Assembly (NCBI RefSeq): GCF_003285545.1
Contig: NZ_QLNV01000002.1
Span: 186,001 to 250,000, forward strand
From: Sinomicrobium soli
GTDB taxonomy: Bacteria > Bacteroidota > Bacteroidia > Flavobacteriales > Flavobacteriaceae
Length of the DNA: 64,000 nt
Reading direction: 5' to 3'
Shown here: positions 16,847-25,506 of the stretch, piece by piece
How the letters are laid out: each line of letters opens with the position of its first letter
Numbering within the stretch: the first letter of the stretch is position 1
Made by a program: the position numbers and the translations under genes
The notes under the pieces: generated by a model
What the model saw: the letters and a program-made list of their open reading frames with translations, nothing else
Database searches by the model: none
What the model was told of the DNA's origin: nothing

Positions 16847-18724
16847 ATGACATTACACAGGAATACACCGATCCGGACCACAATCGCCTTATCGCTGCTG
16901 GTTACCGGCTGCTTACTGAGTAATTGCAGCAAAAACCTCAGCGAACCGGAAGAAACGGAACGCCCCGGGGAACAGGGCGGGCCCGGCGATGAACTTGTCA
17001 ATACGATTACTCCGGGCGACTTTACCATTGCCGTACTCGGCGACACGCAGTACTATACCGAGAATACGGGAACAAACAACCAGTATATCCGTCATTTTGA
17101 AGATCAGGTACAATGGATAAGGGAGCATCGCGCAGACTCCAACATAGTGTACGTGGCCTCGGTAGGCGATATCACGGAAAATTACGACCATACCGACCCC
17201 CAGACAGAAAATCAATGGATACGGGCTTCCGAAACCTATGCCATGCTCGAAGCCGACAATATTCCTTTCGGGGTGGTGCCAGGAGATCACGACATCGCTT
17301 ATAGTAGTCCCTGGCATGCCAGTGCTTTTTATAAGGAATATTTCGGGGCTTCCAGGTTTAGCGGCCGCGATTATTACCAGGGAGATTACCCGACAGGGCT
17401 GGATTCCAATGTAAACCATTACGACTTTATCAGCGCCGGGGAAACCGACCTGATGTTCGTATACCTGCGCTGGCACGATGATACGGAAGCTGCGGGAGAA
17501 GCCTGTGACTGGGCATACGACCGTATTGCCGGGAACCCGGGCAGAAAGGCTATTGTGATAACCCATTATACTGTAGCCTCCGGCGACACCGATTATGATG
17601 GAAAACAGGACTGGGGCAAACAATCTTCCGGTTCGCCGTCCGGCCAGGCAGAGAACATTTACAACCGGCTAAAGACCTTACCCAATTTCCTTATGATGCT
17701 GGGAGGACATGTAAAACACGAAGGACGCCGGCAGGATACATACCAGGGCAGCACCGTGCATTCCTTTACACAGAATTATCAGGGAAACATCTATGAACCC
17801 GGTCTGCTGCGGACCATCCGGTTTTCCCCGGAAAATGACCTGATCTCGGTAGCGACCTTTATTCCGGGGCAACCTCCCCTGAATTCGGAAAAAAGTACGT
17901 TTACCAAACCGTGGCATTCCAATATCACCACTGCCAGGACCTGTGATTTTAACAATGACGGCCGTTCGGAAACCTCTTTTTTCAACCAGGGGGTCTGGAC
18001 GGCCGGGGACATGGCCGAGGTCACTTACGGCACAGGCTCCGCGGATATCCCCGTACCGGGCGACTACAATGGCGACGGAAAAACCGATATTGCGGTTTTT
18101 CGCCCCGGGAACCCCTACTGTCAATGGCTGAGACCCGGCAGGGACGCAGTCACGTTCGGACAGGCGGAAGACATCCCCACACAGGGAGATTATGACGGCA
18201 ACGGGACTACCGATCTTTCTTTTTTCAGGCCATCCGAAGGAAAGTGGTACGTATACCACGACTATTTGCCTTCACCACATTATACCACCCAGGTTTACGG
18301 GCAACCGGACGATATCCCCGTACCAGCGGATTACGATGGGGACGGCAAGGTGGATTACGCCCTGTTCAGGCCCTCCACTGCCGAATGGCTCCGGTTTGAC
18401 ATCCACAGGGGGCAATACGGATATCCCGGTGATATTCCCGTTCCCGGGGATTACAACGGAGACGGCATTGCCGAACGTTCCGTATACCGCCCCGGAACGA
18501 ACCAGTGGTTTGTTTACGGAAATTCCGTTCCGCTGAATATAGGACAGCCGGGCGACATCCCGGTACCCGGAGACTACAACGGTGACGGTATGACTGACAA
18601 GGCGGTTTACAGACCCTCTGACGGAACTGTTTATCTGGAGGACGGGAGTACTGTAACTACCGATAATGCAGGCGGAATCCCCCTGAACCTGCCATATGCG
18701 GTATGGCAGCATTTCTTTAATTAA
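16847..18724 (+). CDS. secreted calcineurin-like phosphoesterase with six Asp-rich repeats
   Basis: A 625-residue lipoprotein (lipobox LLSNC, Cys27) that starts 12 bases after the SusD gene and belongs to the operon. Residues 58-340 form a metallophosphoesterase domain: GDTQ (65-68), VGDIT (106-110), GDHD (146-149), ITH (238-240) and GGHVKH (286-291). Two metal-site motifs differ from the usual form: GNHD reads GDHD, and GHxH reads GHVK with a His one residue later. From about 365 to the end, six VCBS/FG-GAP-like repeats carry Ca-binding patterns such as DYNGDGKTD. It probably hydrolyses a phosphoester at the cell surface before SusCD uptake; the substrate is unknown. Its stop overlaps the end of the convergent glycosyltransferase gene. 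Confidence 0.85.
   Translation: MTLHRNTPIRTTIALSLLVTGCLLSNCSKNLSEPEETERPGEQGGPGDELVNTITPGDFTIAVLGDTQYYTENTGTNNQYIRHFEDQVQWIREHRADSNIVYVASVGDITENYDHTDPQTENQWIRASETYAMLEADNIPFGVVPGDHDIAYSSPWHASAFYKEYFGASRFSGRDYYQGDYPTGLDSNVNHYDFISAGETDLMFVYLRWHDDTEAAGEACDWAYDRIAGNPGRKAIVITHYTVASGDTDYDGKQDWGKQSSGSPSGQAENIYNRLKTLPNFLMMLGGHVKHEGRRQDTYQGSTVHSFTQNYQGNIYEPGLLRTIRFSPENDLISVATFIPGQPPLNSEKSTFTKPWHSNITTARTCDFNNDGRSETSFFNQGVWTAGDMAEVTYGTGSADIPVPGDYNGDGKTDIAVFRPGNPYCQWLRPGRDAVTFGQAEDIPTQGDYDGNGTTDLSFFRPSEGKWYVYHDYLPSPHYTTQVYGQPDDIPVPADYDGDGKVDYALFRPSTAEWLRFDIHRGQYGYPGDIPVPGDYNGDGIAERSVYRPGTNQWFVYGNSVPLNIGQPGDIPVPGDYNGDGMTDKAVYRPSDGTVYLEDGSTVTTDNAGGIPLNLPYAVWQHFFN
17944..18598 (+). repeat. in-gene repeats encoding Asp-rich Ca-binding-like units
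   Basis: Six units repeat inside the phosphoesterase gene, each with a nine-residue D-x-[N/D]-x-[D/N]-G-x-x-[D/E] core. The central ones are also alike in DNA (for example GACTACAAYGGHGACGG preceded by ATHCCCGTACCNG-type bases near 18050, 18440 and 18560). Such similarity can lead to unit gain or loss. Confidence 0.75.
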
Positions 18725-19560
18725 GGCTGCTCCTCCTTCTGCATACCATAAGGCGTCCACACATTCTTACTACCCCGGGTGTGCTGGCGTATGGCCTGGT
18801 TTTTGGCAATGGATTCCGGGGTCTTATACCCGCGGGCGTGATCGAGATGAACACATATCGCGCTGTAGCGGACCTGCTTTCCCCGGATACCGTAATTCGT
18901 CAGGCGCTCCCCGAGCTCCCGGTCCTGCCCGCCGTACTGCATACGTTCGTCAAAACCGTTGACCGCCACAATGTCTTCCTTCCACCCGGAGGCATTATGC
19001 CCGTTCCAGGTAGCCCCGGTGGGGGTAAGCGTATTCAACAGCGCAGCCTTAAATCCGCCGGCAGTCAGTTTATTGTTCTTAAACGACGATTTCAAACCGT
19101 GCTCCCTGAGCCATTTTATGTCAAAACAACGCCCGGTCTCTATATCTTCACGGGAGATGGCTTCGGATATCGACATCGGCAGCATAAAATACCCGCCGGA
19201 AAGAAAATACCCCTTTTCCTTTCGCCGGTCATGTACTTCCAGAAAATCATTTCTCGGGATGCAATCGCCGTCACTCATTACGATATACCCGGCCGAACAC
19301 TGCGCTATCGCCTTGTTGAGTATCCGCGATTTCTGGAAACCGTCGTCCTCCTGCCACACGTGTACGATAGGATAGAAAACCTCCTTCTGCATACGGTGGA
19401 GCAGTGCTTCGGTAGCCGGCCCCGAACCGTCGTCGGCAATAACCAGTTCAAAATCTCTGAACGTCTGTGTGTGGTATCCCCACAATACTTTTTCCAGCCA
19501 GGCTTCTGCATTGTAGGTACTGATAATTACCGAGATCTTCCTGTTATGCATCGTTTCCAT
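18721..19560 (-). CDS. family 2 glycosyltransferase with GT7-type C-terminus
   Basis: A 279-residue GT-A glycosyltransferase. The N-terminal strand is KISVIISTYNAEAWLEKVL, followed by the nucleotide-sugar motif VIADDGSG and the metal-binding MSDGDCIPR. The C-terminal half has a galactosyltransferase (GT7-like) segment with GWKEDIVAVNGFDERM and the acidic pair in GGQDRELGERL. It probably adds a sugar to lipopolysaccharide or capsule. An alternative start is the ATG at 19551 (MHNRKI). Its last bases overlap the stop of the convergent phosphoesterase gene. Confidence 0.88.
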   Translation of the reverse strand: METMHNRKISVIISTYNAEAWLEKVLWGYHTQTFRDFELVIADDGSGPATEALLHRMQKEVFYPIVHVWQEDDGFQKSRILNKAIAQCSAGYIVMSDGDCIPRNDFLEVHDRRKEKGYFLSGGYFMLPMSISEAISREDIETGRCFDIKWLREHGLKSSFKNNKLTAGGFKAALLNTLTPTGATWNGHNASGWKEDIVAVNGFDERMQYGGQDRELGERLTNYGIRGKQVRYSAICVHLDHARGYKTPESIAKNQAIRQHTRGSKNVWTPYGMQKEEQP

Positions 19561-19705
19561 TTATCGAACTCGTCTTTAGTTCTTCTGTTAGAATGGCAAA
19601 AGTATGAATACAGATATATATCTTTGCCTTAAATCGGAAAAAACTGGTCCCGCCTGTTTTCTGATTCCGAATGATCAAAATACGCATTTTATTTATAAAT
19701 GTTTC

Positions 19706-20458
19706 ATGGCAGAACTCACTATCATCATACCTACCCTGAACGAAGAGGATTTTATAGCACAGGCCATACAGTCTGCTTCGTTTGCCGATGAAGTACTGGT
19801 CATCGATTCGTTCAGTGAAGACCGCACCCTTGAAATTGCAGGTAAATACCCGGTAACCGTATACCAGAGAAAGTTCGATAATTTTTCCAGTCAGAAAAAC
19901 TACGCCATAGACCGTGCCCGGCACGACTGGATATTCATCCTCGATGCCGACGAAGTGATCGTTCCGGAACTGCGGGAAGAAATTATCTCCGAGATCCGGA
20001 AAGCACGTACCTGTGAAGCCTATGAAGTGCGTACGGTACGCATGTTCATGGGACGGCAAATGAAATACGGGACGGCAAAGAACGATACCAAAACCCTGTT
20101 ATTTCAAAAACAGCATTGCAGGTTCGGCACCAAACTGGTACATGAAAACCTCGTGGTCGAAGGTCGGAAAGGCATTTTAAAGCATCATATCCTGCATTAC
20201 ACCTACAGGGGATTCGATCATTTTGTCGGAAAGAAAAATCACTATGCGTGGTTACAGGCCAGGGAAATGTTTGACAAGGGCAAAAAGGCCAGCCTGTTCC
20301 ACATCCTGGTCAAACCCCCGTTCCGCTTTTTCAGCGAATACATCATCAAAAGAGGCTTTATGGATGGTTTTCCCGGTTTTGTCAGTGCCTATATCAATTC
20401 TTACGGCGTAATGACCCGGTATATAAAACTATGGCTGCTACAACACCAACAACAATAA
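19706..20458 (+). CDS. family 2 glycosyltransferase (WaaE/KdtX-like)
   Basis: A 250-residue glycosyltransferase resembling the lipopolysaccharide core enzymes WaaE/KdtX. The N-terminus reads ELTIIIPTLNEEDFIAQAI, the nucleotide-binding region EVLVIDSFSEDRT, and the metal-binding motif is ILDADEVI. The basic C-terminus (GFVSAYINSYGVMTRYIKLW) is typical of this group. I choose the ATG at 19706 because the family starts at this strand; the frame is open back to 19604 without similarity. Two more genes for sugar transfer and tRNA modification follow on the same strand. Confidence 0.88.
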   Translation: MAELTIIIPTLNEEDFIAQAIQSASFADEVLVIDSFSEDRTLEIAGKYPVTVYQRKFDNFSSQKNYAIDRARHDWIFILDADEVIVPELREEIISEIRKARTCEAYEVRTVRMFMGRQMKYGTAKNDTKTLLFQKQHCRFGTKLVHENLVVEGRKGILKHHILHYTYRGFDHFVGKKNHYAWLQAREMFDKGKKASLFHILVKPPFRFFSEYIIKRGFMDGFPGFVSAYINSYGVMTRYIKLWLLQHQQQ

Positions 20459-20489
20459 AATGACGTCTCTCAATCAGTAAACCACATTT

Positions 20490-21350
20490 ATGAAAGCCAA
20501 AGAATATCCTGTTTCTGTTTTTCAAGCCCTGAAGCTATCCATGCTCCCGGCGCGAAAACTCCGGGAAGTCTCCCGCAATAACCTGCCCGTTATTGTGTCG
20601 CTTACATCCATTCCTTCAAGAATTCATAAAATACACCTTACGATCAGGAGCATTCTGGCACAAACCCGGCAACCCGAAAAGATCATTCTCTGGCTGCACG
20701 AAGATATGAAAGGTACTTTACCGAAGTCCCTGACACAACTGGAAAGCGAGGTGTTCCGCATTTGCTTTTCCCCGCTTACCTGTTCCCATAAAAAACTGGT
20801 ACACACCCTGCAGCAATATCCCGACAAGATTGTCATAACCTGTGACGACGACTTTATGTATTCGGCAGACTGGGTACGGTTGCTATACCAGGAGCACCTC
20901 AAATACCCGGAAAACATTATCGGGAACCAGACAAGATACATACGATATGACCGGGAAGGAAAACTGCTGTCTTATACATCGTGGACTTATCCCGACCAGG
21001 GACCTATCGATCCCGATAAGATACTGCCCATAGGTGCCGAGGGAGTACTGTATCCTCCGGACTGTCTGTACAAAGAGGTGAATAATACCGACCTCTTCCT
21101 GAAACTCTCGCCCAAAGCCGACGACCTGTGGTTCAAATGCATGTCGCTGCTCCGCGGAACCGTTTCCCGCCAGGCCGGAAATCCGCCGCGAAAAGCCGTT
21201 CCGGTAATCGGCACCCAGTCCGTTTCCCTGAAAAAGGAAAACATCAGGAAAGACAAAAACAGGGAACAATGGCAGACGCTTACCGATTATTTTGATATTG
21301 AGTTATACCACAAGACAAACGCTCCGGAAAATGCAAGACGAGATCAATAA
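20490..21350 (+). CDS. glycosyltransferase-like protein (GT-A fold)
   Basis: A 286-residue protein. The segment NLPVIVSLTSIPSRIHKIHL, then SILAQTRQPEKIILWL, and the acidic cluster VITCDDDFMYSADW (DDD at about 119-121) show a GT-A-type transferase of the kind found in surface-sugar loci of Bacteroidota. The acceptor and donor are unknown. It follows the WaaE-like gene by 31 bases, and its last 20 bases overlap the start of the TsaC-like gene, so all three are likely one transcript. Confidence 0.75.
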   Translation: MKAKEYPVSVFQALKLSMLPARKLREVSRNNLPVIVSLTSIPSRIHKIHLTIRSILAQTRQPEKIILWLHEDMKGTLPKSLTQLESEVFRICFSPLTCSHKKLVHTLQQYPDKIVITCDDDFMYSADWVRLLYQEHLKYPENIIGNQTRYIRYDREGKLLSYTSWTYPDQGPIDPDKILPIGAEGVLYPPDCLYKEVNNTDLFLKLSPKADDLWFKCMSLLRGTVSRQAGNPPRKAVPVIGTQSVSLKKENIRKDKNREQWQTLTDYFDIELYHKTNAPENARRDQ

Positions 21351-21891
21351 AGCCGTAACGGTTCTCCGCGAGGGAGGGCTCCTGCTCTACCCCACCGACA
21401 CCGTATGGGGCATAGGCTGCGATGCCACCAATGCCGAAGCTGTTGCCAGGGTGTACGCATTAAAACAACGACCGGATGCCAAAGCCCTCATCTGCCTGGT
21501 GTCTGACGTCCCCATGCTGGAAAAACACATCCCGGAAATCGCCGATGTCACCTACGACGTTATAGACCTGGCCACCAGGCCGACCACCATCATTTACGAC
21601 GATCCCGTCGGGATTGCCCCCAACCTCGTGGCTTCCGACAATACCCTGGCCATACGGGTAGCCTCCGATACGTTCTGCCGGCGGCTTATCCGCAAATTCG
21701 GAAAGCCCGTGGTGTCGACATCGGCAAATATCAGCGGTACCCCCACTCCGCAATCCTACCGCGAAATAGCCCCGGAAATTTTAAAAGGTGTGGACTATGT
21801 AGTAAATTTGCAGCGCGAAAAACAGGGAGGCCAGCCGTCTTCCATTATAAAGATCGATAAAAACGGGGTCGTAAAGGTCATCCGGAAGTAA
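21331..21891 (+). CDS. L-threonylcarbamoyladenylate synthase (TsaC/Sua5 family)
   Basis: A 186-residue YrdC-fold enzyme that makes threonylcarbamoyl-AMP for the t6A37 modification of tRNAs. Family signatures are GGLLLYPTDTVWGIGCDA near residue 15, the KQRPDAKALICLV stretch and STSANISGTPTP near residue 128. I place the start at the ATG at 21331 (MQDEINKAV), as the family does; the frame is open to 21292 inside the previous gene. The gene overlaps the glycosyltransferase gene by 20 bases. Confidence 0.92.
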   Translation: MQDEINKAVTVLREGGLLLYPTDTVWGIGCDATNAEAVARVYALKQRPDAKALICLVSDVPMLEKHIPEIADVTYDVIDLATRPTTIIYDDPVGIAPNLVASDNTLAIRVASDTFCRRLIRKFGKPVVSTSANISGTPTPQSYREIAPEILKGVDYVVNLQREKQGGQPSSIIKIDKNGVVKVIRK

Positions 21892-22011
21892 TTTGTTTGC
21901 CTACTGTGTGGACAATTTACATGATGCACATACAGCGCAATGTATAAACTATTTAAAAATATCGCATTGCCGGTTGGCGTTATTAATAAATTTTCATAAA
22001 GACTTGTTAGA

Positions 22012-22094
22012 CCACAGAAGAATTATTTTTTAGGGTGAAATAACAGTCCCGCAGGGAACCAAAAAACATTAGTGCATCCGTGGCAATAAAAAAA
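22012..22094 (+). repeat. CCACAGA...TCCGTGG-type intergenic repeat
   Basis: An intergenic unit bounded by CCACAGA (22012-22018) and TCCGTGG (22077-22083), near-complementary ends, followed by CAATAAAAAAAC. Units of this form (ending in GTGCATCCGTGGCAA) are, from memory, scattered through Bacteroidota intergenic DNA. It lies just before the CCA-adding gene and may be in its leader. Confidence 0.4.
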
Positions 22095-22105
22095 CAAGAA
22101 TTAAA

Positions 22106-23536
22106 GTGAATGTAAAAAACCATAAAGAAGCATTAAAAGAAGATATTTTCAGCATCATTTCCGGGGCTGCGGCCGAACTGGATATGGACAGTTACGTCAT
22201 CGGCGGTTTTGTACGGGACTACCTGTTGAACCGGGATATCCCCAAGGATATTGATATCGTAGCCATAGGCAGTGGTATAGAACTCGCCAGGAAAGTATCG
22301 GAAAAGCTGCAAAAAAAACCTAAAGTACAGGTATTCAAAAACTTCGGGACAGCCATGCTCCGGTGGAAGGACCTCGAAGTCGAATTTGTGGGGGCCCGGA
22401 AAGAGAGCTATCGCTCAGACAGCCGTAAGCCCGTTGTGGAAAACGGCACACTAAAAGACGACCAGGACCGGCGCGATTTTACCATTAATGCCCTGGCATT
22501 TTCCCTTCAGAAAGAAAATTTCGGCGACCTTCTCGACCCTTTTGACGGCGTGGGAGACCTGAAACAGAAACTGATCCGTACCCCCCTGGACCCCGACATC
22601 ACCTATTCCGACGACCCGTTGCGGATGCTCAGGGCCATTCGCTTTGCCTCGCAACTGCACTTTAAGATATTCCCGGAATCCCTGGAAGCCATATCCCGGA
22701 ACAAGGACCGGATAAAGATCATCTCAAAAGAACGTGTCGTAGACGAGCTGAACAAGATACTCGGGAGTGACAAACCATCTACAGGGCTCAGCCTGCTGTT
22801 CAGGACCGGGCTGCTGCATATCATCCTCCCCGAACTCACCAGGCTACAGGGGATCGAAGAAAAGGAAGGGCAAAAGCACAAGGATAATTTCTGGCATACG
22901 CTGGAAGTGGTAGACAATATTTCGGAGCATACCGACGACCTCTGGTTGCGATGGGCCGCCCTGTTGCACGATATAGGGAAAGCGCCTACAAAAAGGTTTG
23001 ACAAAAAGGTCGGATGGACCTTCCACGGCCATGAATTCGTAGGCTCCAAAATGGTATACAAGCTCTTTAAACGCCTGCGGATGCCGTTGAATGAAAAGAT
23101 GAAATTCGTCCAGAAAATGGTACTGATGAGTTCGCGGCCCATCGTACTGGCGCAGGATATCGTTACCGACTCTGCCGTGAGGAGGCTGGTTTTTGATGCC
23201 GGGGACCACGTAGACGACCTGATGACGCTCTGTGAGGCCGATATCACCACCAAAAACCCGAAAAAATTCAGAAAATACCATCATAATTTCAAGATCGTAA
23301 GGCAGAAGATCGTAGAAGTCGAGGAACGGGACCACATCCGCAATTTCCAGCCGCCGGTAAGCGGGGAAGATATCATGAAGACCTTTAACCTCTCCCCTTC
23401 CAGGGAGATCGGGATCATAAAAGATGCGATAAAGGAAGCCATACTGGAAGGAGACATCCCCAATGAATACGAAGCGGCCCGTGATTTTATGCTGAAAAAG
23501 GGAAAGGAACTGGGGCTGGAACCGGGGAAGGGGTAA
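22106..23536 (+). CDS. cca: CCA tRNA nucleotidyltransferase with HD domain
   Basis: A 476-residue polymerase-beta-type nucleotidyltransferase that adds or repairs the CCA end of tRNAs. The catalytic head is VIGGFVRDYLL (31-41) with the DxD pair in KDIDIVAIG (48-50), then the RRDFTINALAF motif near 125-136, the RNA-binding LRMLRAIRFAS segment near 173, and an HD phosphohydrolase motif LLHDIGKAP near 287. The start is GTG at 22106; it is followed by MNVKNHKEALKE-like residues as in relatives. It stands alone between repeats. Confidence 0.9.
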   Translation: MNVKNHKEALKEDIFSIISGAAAELDMDSYVIGGFVRDYLLNRDIPKDIDIVAIGSGIELARKVSEKLQKKPKVQVFKNFGTAMLRWKDLEVEFVGARKESYRSDSRKPVVENGTLKDDQDRRDFTINALAFSLQKENFGDLLDPFDGVGDLKQKLIRTPLDPDITYSDDPLRMLRAIRFASQLHFKIFPESLEAISRNKDRIKIISKERVVDELNKILGSDKPSTGLSLLFRTGLLHIILPELTRLQGIEEKEGQKHKDNFWHTLEVVDNISEHTDDLWLRWAALLHDIGKAPTKRFDKKVGWTFHGHEFVGSKMVYKLFKRLRMPLNEKMKFVQKMVLMSSRPIVLAQDIVTDSAVRRLVFDAGDHVDDLMTLCEADITTKNPKKFRKYHHNFKIVRQKIVEVEERDHIRNFQPPVSGEDIMKTFNLSPSREIGIIKDAIKEAILEGDIPNEYEAARDFMLKKGKELGLEPGKG

Positions 23537-23617
23537 TGAGTTATGAGGAAGGAAGTCGGAAGTCGGGAGTTGTTATCCAGACTGGAGATTTCCCTATCGT
23601 CGGAATGACAAACCCCT

Positions 23618-23725
23618 GTCATTCAGAGTGAAGCGAAGCGAAGTCGAAGAATCTCCACCCCGGCCCGAAGGAAATTCAACAACAGCACCGAAAGCCCGGA
23701 GATTCTTCACTGCGTTCTGAATGAC
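23618..23725. repeat. REP-like palindromic element
   Basis: Two nested inverted repeats frame this unit: GTCATTCAGA (23618-23627) pairs with TCTGAATGAC (23716-23725), and GAAGAATCTCC (23646-23656) pairs with GGAGATTCTTC (23698-23708). Between the left arms lies GTGAAGCGAAGCGAAGTC. A further arm of the same family, ending in CGTCGGAATGAC, is at 23585-23609. The same arms flank or overlap the ~300-bp repeats at 2243 and 48136. Just before it (near 23550-23575) is a tract GGAAGTCGGAAGTCGGGAGT. Confidence 0.75.
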
Positions 23726-23747
23726 ACTACAGGCATGCCCAAACTGT

Positions 23748-23780
23748 GAACTGACTAAGAACTACAAACTAAAAAACTAA
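23748..23780 (+). repeat. AACTAAGAACTA-type intergenic tract
   Basis: This stretch, AACTGACTAAGAACTACAAAC and neighbouring bases, is one of a family of short tracts of imperfect CTAAGAACTAC units found directly before or after genes; others are at about 24850-24882, 28738-28760, 29597-29632 (reverse), 35748-35788 and 56470-56510. It immediately precedes the ctaA start. Confidence 0.6.
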
Positions 23781-23784
23781 CATC

Positions 23785-24822
23785 ATGTCTACATGGTTTA
23801 AAAAAAATTTCAGGGCCATTACCAAAACCACGCTGGTACTGGTATACCTCGTCATCCTGGCCGGGGCCCTGGTGCGTATGACCGGCAGTGGCATGGGTTG
23901 TCCCGACTGGCCCAAGTGCTTCGGGTACTACATCCCCCCTACCGAAGAATCCCAGTTGTTGTGGCAGGCGGGGAGGGAGTTCAAAAAGGGGCAGGTGATC
24001 ATTCACGACGAGGCCCTGATGGTCGCCAAATCCGACTTTACCACTTCAGGGACCTATAATCCTGGACACTGGGATGCCTATACCAGGCACGATTATGCCA
24101 TCTTTAACCCCATGCATACCTGGATAGAGTATATCAACCGTCTTTGCGGTGCACTGGCAGGAATGGCGACGTTCCTGATGGCCATAGCCTCCTTCGCCTA
24201 TCGCAGAGACAAACCCGCCGTAACCTGGTTGTCCTGGCTTGCGGTATTCGGTATGGGATTCCAGGCATGGCTGGGAGCTACGGTGGTATATTCGGTACTG
24301 GCCCCGGTAAAAATAACAACACATATGCTTGTGGCCCTGGCCATCGTAGCCCTGATCATCTATATCCTGCACCTGACCAGGAACAAGGAGACCAGGCATC
24401 CCTATCACAGAAGGCTTACACAACTGATATGGGCAGCCCTGGCTCTCACTGTCGTACAGGTTGTACTGGGCACCCAGGTCCGCCAGCTCGTAGACGAACA
24501 GGTCAGGACAGTGGGAGATGCGGCAAAAAACCTGTGGCTGGACAACGGCGGATGGTGGTTCTATGTGCACCGTTCCTTTTCCGTTATCGTACTTGCCGTA
24601 AACCTCTGGATATTCGCGATCAACCGCAGATACGGCCTCCGCTATACCCGGGTCCCGTGGATACTTTTCCTTCTCGGCCTGGAAGTGCTTACCGGAATAG
24701 CCATGTCTTATTTCGACTTCCCGTTCGGGTCTCAAAGCCTTCATCTCGTCATAGCCTCGATATTGTTCGGGGTACAGTTTTATCTGTTGCTCGATACCCG
24801 GCATGCGGTGAAATCTTTGTAA
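23785..24822 (+). CDS. ctaA: heme A synthase
   Basis: CtaA/COX15 oxidises the C8 methyl group of heme O to give heme A for cytochrome oxidase. The 345-residue protein has about eight membrane segments. Conserved features include the N-terminal GALVRMTGSGMGCPDWPKC with the Cys pair, and heme-ligand histidines in the membrane helices (MHTWIEYINRL, ITTHMLVALAIV, YVHRSFSVIVLA and QSLHLVIASI). It starts at the ATG at 23785. The neighbouring genes are not respiratory. Confidence 0.92.
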   Translation: MSTWFKKNFRAITKTTLVLVYLVILAGALVRMTGSGMGCPDWPKCFGYYIPPTEESQLLWQAGREFKKGQVIIHDEALMVAKSDFTTSGTYNPGHWDAYTRHDYAIFNPMHTWIEYINRLCGALAGMATFLMAIASFAYRRDKPAVTWLSWLAVFGMGFQAWLGATVVYSVLAPVKITTHMLVALAIVALIIYILHLTRNKETRHPYHRRLTQLIWAALALTVVQVVLGTQVRQLVDEQVRTVGDAAKNLWLDNGGWWFYVHRSFSVIVLAVNLWIFAINRRYGLRYTRVPWILFLLGLEVLTGIAMSYFDFPFGSQSLHLVIASILFGVQFYLLLDTRHAVKSL

Positions 24823-24907
24823 CTTTGCCCGGGTAAAAGACAATGCCAAAACTACGAACTAACAACTACCAACTAAGAACTAATAAACCCTATAACCAGA
24901 GAATAAT

Positions 24908-25420
24908 ATGATCTATAAATTCAGGATAATACTTGATGCGGAGGAAGATGTCTTCAGGGATATAGAAATAGAAGCCGGGGACTCTATGGAGGTGTTTCAC
25001 AATGCCATAACGCAGGCCTTCGGTTTTGAAGGCAGTGAAATGGCTTCTTTTTACCTGAGTGATGAAGAATGGAACCAGGGAGAAGAGATCGCCCTTTTTG
25101 ACATGGGTGACGGCCGGGATACGGATATACGCCTTATGGCAGAAACTTCCCTGGACGATGTGATGGACCAGGAAAACACCCGGGCCATCTATGTTTACGA
25201 CTTCCTGAGTATGTGGACTTTTTTCGTGGAGCTGGCAGATATCGCGGAAAAAGAGGACGGGCGCACCTACCCCAATCTGCTCTTTGCCCACGGGCAGCTC
25301 CCGGAATTCCCCCCGGAAAAACAATTCGAGGCCGAAGAAGGTATGTCTGATGGTTTTGACGACTTCGGGCTCGATATAGACGACTACGAAAACCTGGACT
25401 TCGACGAAAACTGGAATTAA
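24908..25420 (+). CDS. plasmid pRiA4b ORF-3-like protein
   Basis: A 170-residue acidic protein of the pRiA4b ORF-3-like family (also annotated as IS1096 TnpR-like passenger). The N-terminal half has the family fold: YKFRIILDAEEDVFRDIEIE, then FHNAITQAFGFEG and the conserved YVYDFLSMWTFFVELAD. The C-terminal 45 residues are almost all Asp, Glu and hydrophobic (DDFGLDIDDYENLDFDENWN). No function is established for the family and no transposase is nearby, so I do not take it as a mobile element. Confidence 0.85.
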   Translation: MIYKFRIILDAEEDVFRDIEIEAGDSMEVFHNAITQAFGFEGSEMASFYLSDEEWNQGEEIALFDMGDGRDTDIRLMAETSLDDVMDQENTRAIYVYDFLSMWTFFVELADIAEKEDGRTYPNLLFAHGQLPEFPPEKQFEAEEGMSDGFDDFGLDIDDYENLDFDENWN

Positions 25421-25506
25421 GTTACCGGGTTATTAAGTTATTGGGTTAATAAGGTGTCGGGTACTTTAAATAAGGGCCTGACATATAAAACAAACGACAA
25501 AACAAC

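Noticed and set aside
24908-25420. Mobile-element gene, because the family name refers to IS1096 and plasmid pRiA4b
   Set aside because: No transposase, inverted repeat or other mobile gene is adjacent, and the family is common in chromosomes.
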